DNA from: Rhodococcus jostii RHA1
GTDB lineage: Bacteria; Actinomycetota; Actinomycetes; Mycobacteriales; Mycobacteriaceae
DNA length: 64,000 nt
Direction of reading: 5' to 3'
Assembly (NCBI RefSeq): GCF_000014565.1
Contig: NC_008268.1
Coordinates: 2,728,001 to 2,792,000, forward strand
Positions 19,369 to 28,054 of this stretch are shown here, piece after piece. Made by a program: the position numbers and the translations under genes. The notes beneath the pieces were generated by a model. That model worked only from the letters and a program-made list of their open reading frames with translations, was not told the origin of the DNA and did no database searches. The stretch's first letter is position 1. Each line of letters begins with the position of its first letter.

Positions 19369-20120
19369 TCGACTTTCTGCTCGACGGTGCTCATTGGACC
19401 GGACCCGAAGGCATTCCCGCTCTCCTCCTCCAGCACCTGATGTACACGTTCCTCGCCCTGTTCGCGGCGGCACTTATCGCGGTTCCGCTCGGCCTGTACA
19501 TCGGGCACACCGGTCGCGGAGCGGTCGTCGTCGCGGGCCTGGCCAACTCGCTGCGCGCCCTTCCCACCATCGGTTTGCTGATCCTGCTGGTGCTCGTCAT
19601 CGCACCGTCGTTCTCGACCAAGCTGGCCTATCTGATTCCGAGCCTGATCGTGCTGGTGCTGCTGGCCATCCCCCCGATTCTCACCAACACCTACGCGGGC
19701 ATCCGCTCGGTCGACCCGGCCGCCGTGGACGCTGCGCGGGGCATGGGGTTCCGGTCGATGCGCATCCTCACCGAGGTGGAGATGCCCTGCGCGCTGCCGC
19801 TGATGCTGTCGGGTGTGCGCAGCGCCGTGCTGCAGATCGTCTCGACCGCGACCGTCGCCGCCTACATCTCGCTGGGCGGACTGGGACGTCTCCTCATCGA
19901 CGGCAAAGCGCAGAGCGACTACGCCCAGATGGCCGCCGGAGCGGTCCTCGTGTCCCTCCTCGCGCTCGCATTCGACCTGGCGATCGGATTCCTCACGGTT
20001 CGGGTCGTCTCACCCGGTCTGACGCGACGCGACCGGAGCGGCGCGAAGAAGCGATCCGATTCCGAAGACACCGCCGTCGCAGCCCGACCCGCGTCCGCTC
20101 CCGAGCCCTCGCTGATCTGA
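19365..20120 (+). CDS. second ABC transporter permease (OpuCD type)
   Basis: Second membrane subunit, 251 residues, beginning MIDFLLDGAHWTGPEGIPALLLQHLMYTFLALFAAALIAVPLG. The EAA-type loop is VDAARGMGFRSMRILTEVEMPCALPLMLSGVRSAVLQIVSTATVAAYI near residues 120-170. The C-terminal ~30 residues are basic and hydrophilic. ATG 19365 overlaps the stop of the first permease by 4 bp; the longer open frame from 18729 is a shadow of that gene. Two separate permeases and a separate binding protein make the OpuC arrangement rather than the fused EgtU arrangement. Confidence 0.92.
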   Translation: MIDFLLDGAHWTGPEGIPALLLQHLMYTFLALFAAALIAVPLGLYIGHTGRGAVVVAGLANSLRALPTIGLLILLVLVIAPSFSTKLAYLIPSLIVLVLLAIPPILTNTYAGIRSVDPAAVDAARGMGFRSMRILTEVEMPCALPLMLSGVRSAVLQIVSTATVAAYISLGGLGRLLIDGKAQSDYAQMAAGAVLVSLLALAFDLAIGFLTVRVVSPGLTRRDRSGAKKRSDSEDTAVAARPASAPEPSLI

Positions 20121-20131
20121 AGGACATCATC

Positions 20132-21040
20132 ATGAAGAAGGCATTGATCGTCGCGCTGACCGGCGCCACCCTGATGTCGTTGACGGCATGCGGGATCGGC
20201 AAGGACCCGTTGGCATCCGACGACGGCGGAAGCAGCGACGGTGCCATCGTCGTCGGCTCCGCGGACTTCCCCGAAAGCCAGCTGATCGCGACCATCTACG
20301 CGGAGGCGCTGCGCGCGAACGGCATCGACGTCACCGAGAAGCTGAACATCGGAAGCCGGGAGGTGTACGTCCCGGCCATCCGTGACGGCTCCATCGACCT
20401 GCTGCCCGAGTACTCGGGTGCGTTGCTCCAATACCTCGACAGCGCCACCACCGCGACCGCGTCGGACGAGGTGACCGAGGAGATCAAGGCCAAGCTGCCC
20501 GCCGGGCTCATCGCACTGGAACCGTCCCCCGCCGAGGACAAGGACGTGCTCGCGGTGCGACAGGAAACCGCGGACGAGTATTCGCTCGAGACGATCGAGG
20601 ACCTCGTGCCCCACGCCGACGAGCTGACCCTCGGCGGCCCGCCCGAATGGAAGACCCGGGAGAACGGCGTCGCCGGCCTGCGGGACAAATACGGCCTGAC
20701 GTTCAAGGAGTTCCTGGCACTCGACGCCGGCGGTCCCCTGACGCTCAACGCCTTGCTGAGCGGTCAGATCGAAGTGGCGGACGTGTTCAGCACCGACCCG
20801 GCGATGCGTTCGGAGAACCTCGTGGCACTCGAGGACACCAAACACCTGTTCCTGGCGGAGAACATCACACCGATCATCAACGAGAACAAGGCAGGCGACG
20901 ATGTCCGCGGCGTCCTGGCCGACGTGTCGGCGGCACTGACCACCGACGATCTCATCGAGATGAACCAGCGGGTGGCCGACCTCGAGGACATGGGCGACAT
21001 CGCCCGGGAATGGCTGCAGGACAAGGGGCTGGCGTCCTGA
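20132..21040 (+). CDS. lipoprotein substrate-binding protein (OpuCC/ProX type)
   Basis: Captures the solute outside the membrane. The 302-residue protein begins MKKALIVALTGATLMSLTACG, a signal peptide with lipobox LTAC. The mature part has the OpuAC layout: IVVGSADFPESQLIATIYAEALRANG near residue 40, NIGSREVYVPAIRDGSIDLLPEYSGALLQYL near 80, and DVFSTDPAM near 215. The GSADFPES and PEYSG segments are typical of betaine/choline/ergothioneine-binding domains. AGGAC precedes the ATG at 20132. It ends directly against the deaminase gene on the other strand. Confidence 0.93.
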   Translation: MKKALIVALTGATLMSLTACGIGKDPLASDDGGSSDGAIVVGSADFPESQLIATIYAEALRANGIDVTEKLNIGSREVYVPAIRDGSIDLLPEYSGALLQYLDSATTATASDEVTEEIKAKLPAGLIALEPSPAEDKDVLAVRQETADEYSLETIEDLVPHADELTLGGPPEWKTRENGVAGLRDKYGLTFKEFLALDAGGPLTLNALLSGQIEVADVFSTDPAMRSENLVALEDTKHLFLAENITPIINENKAGDDVRGVLADVSAALTTDDLIEMNQRVADLEDMGDIAREWLQDKGLAS

Positions 21041-21520
21041 TCACGCCCCGGCGTGACATTGCCGGTGCAGTGCGTGGATCGCCTCCTCGAGTTCGGGAAT
21101 TGGACCCTCCACCTCGACGTCGGGCGCGATGTCCTGGACGGGGATCGGCCGAACGGGTGCCGGCGGGACACCCAGTTCGGCGAGCCACTGCGCCGTCTGC
21201 GCGGCAGAACTGACGTAGACGATGCGTCCGAGCCCCACCCAGCCGTGCGCGGCGGAACACATCGGGCAGTGTTCGCCCGATGTGAAGACGGTGGCTCTCG
21301 CGCGTTCCTCGGGCGGCATGTTCTCCGCTGCCCACCGGGCGAGCTCGAACTCGGGGTGGCGGGTCGCGTCGCCGCCGGCGACCCGGTTGCGATCCTCGGC
21401 GAGAGCGACGCCGTCCGCGGAGGCGAGGACGGAGCCGAACGGTTCGTCGCCCGCCTCCACCGCCTCCCGTGCCAACTCCACGCACCGCCGCAGATGCCCC
21501 AATTCGACGTCGTTCTCCAT
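21041..21520 (-). CDS. cytidine/deoxycytidylate deaminase family protein (nucleoside/guanine deaminase-like)
   Basis: Zinc-dependent deaminase of 159 residues. The zinc and proton-shuttle motif reads HPEFELARWA near residue 55 (family usually HAE), with the cysteine ligands in SGEHCPMCSAAHGWVGLGRIVY near residue 85. The rest resembles tRNA-adenosine/guanine deaminase-like proteins of unclear substrate. The start ATG at 21520 gives MENDVELGHLRRCVELAREAVEAGDEPFGSVL, the normal family N-terminus. It abuts the stop of the binding-protein gene without a spacer, and is not obviously part of the transporter operon. Confidence 0.85.
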   Translation of the reverse strand: MENDVELGHLRRCVELAREAVEAGDEPFGSVLASADGVALAEDRNRVAGGDATRHPEFELARWAAENMPPEERARATVFTSGEHCPMCSAAHGWVGLGRIVYVSSAAQTAQWLAELGVPPAPVRPIPVQDIAPDVEVEGPIPELEEAIHALHRQCHAGA

Positions 21521-21579
21521 GCCTGCCTCCGAGGTCGCTCGCGCCCGTGACTCCTTGCATGGTGCCACGGACGGGTGCG

Positions 21580-22719
21580 TCAGCTCAGCGCATCGAACGT
21601 CGCCGTCGCATACTGGGCGGTCCGGTCGGAGCCGAGAAGTCCCGGCCCCATCTTGTTCATCACGTACGTCATGGTCATCCGGCGTTCGGTGTCGACGACG
21701 ACCTGTGAGCCGCCCCAGCCACCCCAGAAGCAGATGCGTCCCTCGGGTACGAACGGCACGGACACGGGCGTCGGCAGACCGTACCCGATGCCGAATCGAA
21801 TCGGTTGCCCCAGAGCCAGATCCACGCCGTTCGACTGCTCCTCGAAGATCAGGGAGATGGTGTCCGGCGACAGCAGGCGGACGCCGTCGAGTTCTCCCCC
21901 GCAGGCCACGACGGACTGGATCCGGGCGAGCGACCGGGCGTTGCCCTGGCCACCGGCCGCGCCGTTCTCCGCCTTGCGCCATTCGTCGGACCAGGACGCG
22001 GACGCGTCCGGTCCGGGGCCGGTGAACGTCCTGACGATGACACTGGCGGGGTCGAGGGAGGCCAGATCGATCGGCAACGGCGGCGGCGGGACCACGTTCG
22101 ACACCCGGCCGAACTCCGACGGGTCCAATCCGATGTGGAAGTCGGCCCCCAGCGGCCCGGCGATCTCCTCGGCGACGAAACGGCCGAGCGTGCGCCCGTC
22201 GATTCGGCGGACGACTTCACCGATCAGATGGCCGTAGTTCAGCGCGTGATACCCGGACGCCGTGCCCGGCTCCCACCACGGCGCCTGGGCGGCAAGCCGT
22301 TTCGTGGACTCTGCCAGGTCGTACGTGTCCTCGACCGTGATCGGCTGATCCCACCCCGACACACCCGACGTGTGTGACAGGAGATGGCGGACCTCGACGC
22401 GTTCCTTGCCTGCCGCGGCGAATTCCGGCCAGTACTTCGCGACGGGCGCGTAGACGTCCAGCAGTCCGCGGTCCGCGAGCACCAATGCGGCGAGCGCGGT
22501 AACCGTCTTGGTGCACGACCACACGTTCGTGATGGTGTCGCGCTCCCATTCGGTGGTGTGATCGGTGTCGGACCATCCGCCCCACATGTCGACCACCGGC
22601 TCTCCGTCGAGGGTCACGACGATCGACGCGCCGAGTTCCTCACCGGAGTCGAGATTGTCCTTCAGTGCCTCCTGCAACGCCGTGAAGCGCTTGTCGCACA
22701 CTCCTCCGAGTTTGGTCAC
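21580..22719 (-). CDS. beta-lactamase-fold serine hydrolase (EstB-like esterase)
   Basis: Class C beta-lactamase/DD-peptidase fold hydrolase of 379 residues. The nucleophile motif SxxK is SCTK near residue 68 ([16 protein letters not shown]). Further family features are [15 protein letters not shown] near 110, the Tyr motif region [19 protein letters not shown] near 155, and a C-terminal [12 protein letters not shown] segment near residue 345. There is no signal peptide, so it is probably a cytoplasmic esterase. It is divergent from the arylsulfatase gene across 225 bp. Substrate unknown. Confidence 0.88.
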   Translation of the reverse strand: MTKLGGVCDKRFTALQEALKDNLDSGEELGASIVVTLDGEPVVDMWGGWSDTDHTTEWERDTITNVWSCTKTVTALAALVLADRGLLDVYAPVAKYWPEFAAAGKERVEVRHLLSHTSGVSGWDQPITVEDTYDLAESTKRLAAQAPWWEPGTASGYHALNYGHLIGEVVRRIDGRTLGRFVAEEIAGPLGADFHIGLDPSEFGRVSNVVPPPPLPIDLASLDPASVIVRTFTGPGPDASASWSDEWRKAENGAAGGQGNARSLARIQSVVACGGELDGVRLLSPDTISLIFEEQSNGVDLALGQPIRFGIGYGLPTPVSVPFVPEGRICFWGGWGGSQVVVDTERRMTMTYVMNKMGPGLLGSDRTAQYATATFDALS

Positions 22720-22944
22720 CTGTGGTTCCTCTCAACCAGCCGACGCAATATTGATCTTGACATCGGGTTCAATTTAGGGTTCCAGTGTGGGCCAGGCCCT
22801 CCTGTGATGTCAATCACTTCGATGCCCATTCTCGCGAGGTCCCGCCGCGGTCGGGCGCTCACCGGGTTCACCCGTGCCGGGTGAGGTTCGCGACGGCGCG
22901 GCGGCCGACGCTGAAACCCAGGACTACACGTGAGGAGCCGTGCC

Positions 22945-25299
22945 ATGGGCAAGCCATTTCGGGGTGTCGTCAACGTCGACATTCGCGACTCGGTACCGGA
23001 CTGGGCCCCCTTCGAGCCACCCAAGGCTCCCGCCGATGCGCCCAACGTCGTCTATATCGTCCTCGATGACGTCGGTTTCTCGGCGATGCGCTGTTATGGC
23101 GGGCCGATCGAAACGCCGAACATCGACCGGATCGCCGCCAAGGGTGTTCGCTACACCCAATGGCACACCACGGCGCTGTGCTCACCCACCCGCTCCTGCC
23201 TGCTGACGGGACGCAACCACACGCGCAACAGCATGGCCTGCATCACCGAGGCTTCGATCGGATTCCCGAACGCGAGTGGAACGATCCCGCCGGAGAACGG
23301 CATGCTCCCGGAGATACTCGCCGAGCGCGGCTGGAACACCTACATGGTGGGCAAATGGCACCTCTGCCCGACCGATGAGATGAATTTGGCCGCCACTCGC
23401 CGGAACTGGCCGAGTGGGCGAGGTTTCGAGCGTTGGTACGGCTTCCTCGGCGCGGAGACCAACCAGTGGTATCCGGATCTGGTTTACGACAACCACCCGG
23501 TCGATCAGCCGCGTTCACCGGAGGAGGGTTATCACCTCACCGAAGACATCACGGACAAGGCACTCGAGTTCATCAAGGACGCCAAGGTGATCGCGCCGGA
23601 GAAGCCGTTCTTCCTCTACTACGCGCCCGGCGCATGTCATGCCCCGCATCACGCCCCGAAGGAATGGATCGAGAAATTCGCGGGCAAATTCGACATGGGC
23701 TACGACGCGATCCGTGAACAGACCCTCGCCCGGCAGAAGGAGCTGGGGATCGTCGCCGCGGACACCGAGCTTCCGCCGATCAACCCGATCGGCACCCCCG
23801 AAACCCGGTCGGGACCCGAGGGCGAACCGTTCCCCGAACTCGATTACACCCGCCCGTGGAGCACCCTGAACGACGACGAGAAGCGCCTCTTCGCGCGAAT
23901 GGCCGAGGTCTACGCAGGTTTCCTGGCCCACGCCGATCATCACATCGGGCGTCTGCTCGACTATCTCGAGCAGAACGATCAGTTGGACAACACCGTGATC
24001 GTGGTCGTCTCCGACAACGGCGCGAGCGGTGAAGGTGGTCCGAACGGTTCCGTCAACGAGATGAAGTTCGCCAACGGCATCCCGGACGACCTCGCCGAAA
24101 ACCTCGCGAAGCTCGACGATCTCGGCGGACCCAAGACATATAACCACTACGCCAACGGCTGGGCGATGGCGTTCAACACCCCGTTCAAGATGTGGAAGCG
24201 CTACGAGTTCAACGGCGGAACCGCCGACCCCTGCATCATCTCGTGGCCGGCCGGAACCAAGGCCCGGGACGAGATCCGCGACCAGTACCATCACGCGATC
24301 GACGTGGTGCCGACGATCCTGGACATCCTCGGGATCGACGCCCCCGAGACGATCAAGGGACACGTCCAGAGCCCGTTCGACGGCGTCAGCATGCGGAGCA
24401 GTATCGACGACAAATCCACGTCCTCGGCGCGCAAGTCACAGTTCTACGCGATGCTCGGGTCGCGGTCGATCTGGCACGAAGGCTGGAAAGCCGTCACGAC
24501 ACATCCGACTCTGGCGGGCTGGGGCCACTTCAACGACGACGAATGGGAGCTCTACCACACGGACATCGATCGCGCCGAGGTGAACAACCTGGCTGCGAAG
24601 CACCCGGACAAGCTGCGGGAGATGGTGAACCTCTGGTTCGCCGAAGCCGGTGCGAACGCGGCGTTCCCGCTGGACGATCGATCAGGTGTCGAGATCATGA
24701 ACACGCCCCGACCCCAGCTCACAGCGACGCGGAACCGGTACGTGTACTACCCGGACGTCGCCGCAGTGTCCGAGTGGCAAGCGGTCAACACCCGCGGCCG
24801 ATCGTTCGTGATCGGTGCGCTCGTCGACATCCCGGCGCCGGGAGCCGAAGGCGTCCTCTTCGCGATCGGATCCCGCTTCGGTGGCCACGCACTGTATGTG
24901 AAGAACAAACGGCTGCATTACGTCAACAACTTCGTGGGCAGTGAAGAACAGATGATCGTCGGCTCCGAGGACATCCCCTTCGGAACGGATCTGATCCTGT
25001 CTGCCTCGTTCGACAAGGATGGGCAGGAGCCGACGTTCACCACAGGAATTCTGTCGCTGTACCACGCCGACCGAAAGGTCGGAGAGGGGCGAATCAAGAC
25101 GCAGCTCGGTGCGTTCGCGATCGCGGGTGCCGGGGCGTACGTCGGCCGCCACCCAGGCGAGCCGATCACCGACGACTACCCGGGCGAATCACCCCACCGC
25201 TTCACCGGTGGCACGATCAATCGGGTCGCGATCGACGTTAGCGGCGAGCCCTACCTCGATCTCGAGCGGGAAGCCGCCCTGATGATCATGCGGGAGTGA
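22945..25299 (+). CDS. arylsulfatase
   Basis: Type I sulfatase of 784 residues, close to the length of mycobacterial AtsA/AtsD proteins. Metal-binding Asp41-Asp42 lie in YIVLDDVGFSAM. The formylglycine signature is C79-S-P-T-R83 in TTALCSPTRSCLLTGR, followed by MVGKWHLCP near residue 135. A C-terminal beta-rich region (about 595-784) follows the catalytic domain. Cys79 requires oxidation by formylglycine-generating enzyme, which is not encoded in the window. There is no signal peptide, so it is likely cytoplasmic. ATG 22945 is preferred to 22930 because GAGGAG precedes it at suitable distance. It would release sulfate from aryl or alkyl sulfate esters. Confidence 0.92.
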   Translation: MGKPFRGVVNVDIRDSVPDWAPFEPPKAPADAPNVVYIVLDDVGFSAMRCYGGPIETPNIDRIAAKGVRYTQWHTTALCSPTRSCLLTGRNHTRNSMACITEASIGFPNASGTIPPENGMLPEILAERGWNTYMVGKWHLCPTDEMNLAATRRNWPSGRGFERWYGFLGAETNQWYPDLVYDNHPVDQPRSPEEGYHLTEDITDKALEFIKDAKVIAPEKPFFLYYAPGACHAPHHAPKEWIEKFAGKFDMGYDAIREQTLARQKELGIVAADTELPPINPIGTPETRSGPEGEPFPELDYTRPWSTLNDDEKRLFARMAEVYAGFLAHADHHIGRLLDYLEQNDQLDNTVIVVVSDNGASGEGGPNGSVNEMKFANGIPDDLAENLAKLDDLGGPKTYNHYANGWAMAFNTPFKMWKRYEFNGGTADPCIISWPAGTKARDEIRDQYHHAIDVVPTILDILGIDAPETIKGHVQSPFDGVSMRSSIDDKSTSSARKSQFYAMLGSRSIWHEGWKAVTTHPTLAGWGHFNDDEWELYHTDIDRAEVNNLAAKHPDKLREMVNLWFAEAGANAAFPLDDRSGVEIMNTPRPQLTATRNRYVYYPDVAAVSEWQAVNTRGRSFVIGALVDIPAPGAEGVLFAIGSRFGGHALYVKNKRLHYVNNFVGSEEQMIVGSEDIPFGTDLILSASFDKDGQEPTFTTGILSLYHADRKVGEGRIKTQLGAFAIAGAGAYVGRHPGEPITDDYPGESPHRFTGGTINRVAIDVSGEPYLDLEREAALMIMRE

Positions 25300-25317
25300 G
25301 CAGGACGAGCCCGAACC

Positions 25318-27153
25318 TCAGCTGCCGGTCACCGGCAGCACCAGCGCCTGCCCCGGGTCACCGGACGCGATGGTGACCTGGTGCGGCACCAGGCTTCCGC
25401 GGAAGCTCGGATCTCCCCCGGACACCACGAGGCGAACGCGGTGCCCCTCGTCGAAGCGGTGGACGATGGCCGGCATCGTGACCTCGAGGGGCTCACCGGG
25501 TGCCACGATGCGCACCGGAGCGACCTGTCCGTTGATCAGCGTTTCGGTGCCGTCGGGAGCCACGTCGTACAGCTTCGCGAAGACCACGACCGAGTCCTCG
25601 ACCCCGGTGACCGCGGGTGCAGCGGTGACACGGACGTCGAGCGTCGGGGCGCCCACCACGTCCAGCGGGGCATCGAGGATGCCGGACGACCATTCGGCCT
25701 GGGTGCCGGAGATCATGCCCTGCGGGACCTGGTTCCCCGGCCGGGTGTCCGGCGCCTCCCGGTCGGTGGGGAGGCCGCCGGGCAGCGTGTTCAGCGTCTG
25801 CGAGCCGGGAACGATGCCGTCGAGTCGGTCGGTCAGTGCGCCGTCGCCGGAGAGGTAGAGCGAATAGTCTTGGCCTACCGCAATATCCGAGGATTCGGCG
25901 TACGCGGGTGCGGCGTTGCCGGTGTAGTCGATCCAGTTGCGGAAGTAGCTGAACACCGGCCCGGTGTCGACCGCGCTGTCCTTCAGATAGTGGTCGAACC
26001 AGTCGACCATCCGGCCCGTCTCGTACTGGGTGTCGGGGTTCGGATCCTTCATGCTGATCTCGCCCTCGGCGGGAGTGAGATCGGAATGCCCCCAGCTGTG
26101 CCAGATCATCTTCACGTCGTCGCCCTGCGCCTGCAGGGTCTCGAACGTGGCCGTCGCTTCGTTGAGATCGAACAGGGTGTCCTGCTGGCCCTGCATGATC
26201 AACGCCGGAATCTTCACCCGGTCCGCGTACGAGACCACGGACGACCGGCGCAGGAAGTCGACGGACCCCGGGTCCGGATAGCCCTGCACCGCGGCCTGCG
26301 TCAGCGCGGGGCACGCGGGGTCGGCGAAATTGGGACAACCCAACGCCCGCACAGGGTCCTGCGCGTAGCCCTCGGCCCGGGGGTTGGTCACGCCGATGGC
26401 CCCGAACATGAGCGACCACACCACCTTCGACGCACCGGGAACCGACGTGCTGACCCCGGTGATCTGGTCGGTGCCGTTGGGCGCGAGCGAGTAACTGAGG
26501 TCGTTCCACGTGATCATCGGGATGATCGTGTCGATCCGGGGATCCACCGAGGCCGCAGCGAACTGCACGGCCCCGCCGTAGGAACCGCCGATCATGCCGA
26601 CCCGCGGATCGTGCGCCTCGGCGACGCCGTGGTGAGCGGTCGGGTCCTGCACCACGTAGTCGAGACCGGGGACGGGGACGGTGTGCGCGGGATCGACGAA
26701 CGCCATGCCGTCGCGTCCACCGAGGAAGCTCACCAGTTCACTCGCCGCGCGCCCGTCGTAGTCGGGGTGGTCCATGTGAATCTTGCAGCCGGAACCGCCG
26801 AAGCCCAGCCCGGAGTACGCGAGCACCGCGTAACCGCGGGACGCGAGGAACGAGGCGATACCGGCCTGATCGTTCTTGGAACCGCCGAAGCCGTTGGTGG
26901 TGAGGACGGCGGGCACCCGATTCGACGCCGACGCCGAGTCGGGTTTGTACACGTCGCCGATCACGTCGCACGGCTCGTCCCGGTTCGGTCCGACGAGAAC
27001 CTGGAAATGGAGCGTGGTCTTCGTGAACCCGACCGGATCCGCTGCCACCGGGGCCGACGCCACGATCGGTGTCAGTACCGCGGCCGCTGCCGTCACCACC
27101 ACCAGAGTTGATCTACGCGCCCTGTGTTTCACAGCCCACCCGCCGTCCGTCAC
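25318..27153 (-). CDS. secreted CocE/NonD-family (X-Pro dipeptidyl-peptidase S15-like) hydrolase
   Basis: Exported alpha/beta hydrolase of 611 residues. A signal peptide precedes the cut near residue 40 (STLVVVTAAAAVLTPIVASAPVAADP). The nucleophile elbow is GGSYGGA near residue 195, with the S15 catalytic domain through about residue 400 (MQGQQDTLFDLNEATATFETL, WHSWGHSDLTP). A C-terminal beta-sandwich (about 440-611) ends LVVSGGDPSFRGSLVPHQVTIASG, the CocE/NonD hallmark. Starts at GTG 27153 or GTG 27132 are both possible. By family it acts on esters or X-Pro peptides; substrate is not predictable. It is divergent from the GntR gene. Confidence 0.88.
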   Translation of the reverse strand: MTDGGWAVKHRARRSTLVVVTAAAAVLTPIVASAPVAADPVGFTKTTLHFQVLVGPNRDEPCDVIGDVYKPDSASASNRVPAVLTTNGFGGSKNDQAGIASFLASRGYAVLAYSGLGFGGSGCKIHMDHPDYDGRAASELVSFLGGRDGMAFVDPAHTVPVPGLDYVVQDPTAHHGVAEAHDPRVGMIGGSYGGAVQFAAASVDPRIDTIIPMITWNDLSYSLAPNGTDQITGVSTSVPGASKVVWSLMFGAIGVTNPRAEGYAQDPVRALGCPNFADPACPALTQAAVQGYPDPGSVDFLRRSSVVSYADRVKIPALIMQGQQDTLFDLNEATATFETLQAQGDDVKMIWHSWGHSDLTPAEGEISMKDPNPDTQYETGRMVDWFDHYLKDSAVDTGPVFSYFRNWIDYTGNAAPAYAESSDIAVGQDYSLYLSGDGALTDRLDGIVPGSQTLNTLPGGLPTDREAPDTRPGNQVPQGMISGTQAEWSSGILDAPLDVVGAPTLDVRVTAAPAVTGVEDSVVVFAKLYDVAPDGTETLINGQVAPVRIVAPGEPLEVTMPAIVHRFDEGHRVRLVVSGGDPSFRGSLVPHQVTIASGDPGQALVLPVTGS

Positions 27154-27308
27154 TCCGCCCCGAGCACCTCCGACGAGCGTAAACGCTCTGGACGCACGAC
27201 CAACTCAGGCTGCCGGTGTGTCGCGGCACCGGTGTGCGGCGCGGCTCGCAGACTCGCGCAGGTCGTCTGCCGCACAGCTGCGCCCCTCGTGCGGTTTATA
27301 TTTGAGCT

Positions 27309-27992
27309 GTGGTAATGACCAAGCGCGCCGAAACGTCCCTGTTGACCGACCAGGTCTACGAGACGATGCACGAGGCGATCATGAACGGCGATCTGCCTGC
27401 CGGCTCCCGCCTGCGCATTCGCGACATCGCCGCGCAGGTCGGGACGAGCGTGATGCCGGTGCGCGAGGCGATCCGGCGGCTCGAGGAAGCCGGTCTGGCC
27501 GAGCGCGTCCCCCACAAGGGCGCGGTCGTGAAAGGCCTGACCCTGGCCGAACTGGTCCACGTCTACGACGTGCGACGGTTGCTCGAGGTGGAAGCCGCAC
27601 GATTGGGCGCCCAGCAGATCAGCCCCGCGGACGTGGAGCGGATGCACACCGAGTACGAGCTCATGCAGGCCGCTATCGCCGAACGCCGGGTGGTGGCGCT
27701 GCTCGATCACGACGAGGCGCTGTTGACGATTCTCTACGAAGCATCAGCGAACCCCGTGCTGGTCGATTCCATCCGCACCCTGTGGCAACACTGCCGTGCC
27801 TACAAGATCGTCGGTGCGCAGGGCACCCTCGACACGCCCGGAGACGACTCGTTGTGGAGGTACCAGGAACGTCTCGTCGAGGCCGCCCGCAAGGGCGACG
27901 CCGACGCTGCGGCCGCCGTCAACAATGAGTCGTTGATCAACGCGACGTCGCGGATCAGGGTGCAACTCGCCGCCCAAGAGGATGCCGGTTAG
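27309..27992 (+). CDS. GntR-family regulator (FadR/FCD subfamily)
   Basis: The 227-residue regulator has an N-terminal winged helix (LTDQVYETMHEAIMNGDLPAGSRLRIRDIAAQVGTSVMPVREAIRRLEEAGLAERVPHKGAVV) and an all-helical FCD effector domain with VYDVRRLLEVEAARLGA near residue 80 and a metal-ligand-like DHDEALLTILYEAS near 140. Such domains usually bind carboxylic acids, often through a metal ion. GTG 27309 is followed two codons later by ATG 27315, so the true start is uncertain. Its regulatory target is not obvious; the divergent CocE-type hydrolase is the only nearby candidate. Confidence 0.88.
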   Translation: MVMTKRAETSLLTDQVYETMHEAIMNGDLPAGSRLRIRDIAAQVGTSVMPVREAIRRLEEAGLAERVPHKGAVVKGLTLAELVHVYDVRRLLEVEAARLGAQQISPADVERMHTEYELMQAAIAERRVVALLDHDEALLTILYEASANPVLVDSIRTLWQHCRAYKIVGAQGTLDTPGDDSLWRYQERLVEAARKGDADAAAAVNNESLINATSRIRVQLAAQEDAG

Positions 27993-28054
27993 CCGTAGCG
28001 ACAACGGTTTTCGCGGACCCGCCGGGTTCCTCCCGTCGACCTGCGCGGTGAGCG

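Noticed and set aside
25381..27111. 576-codon plus-strand open frame opposite the CocE-type hydrolase
   Set aside because: Shadow frame; the opposite strand has a signal peptide and a GGSYGGA nucleophile elbow.
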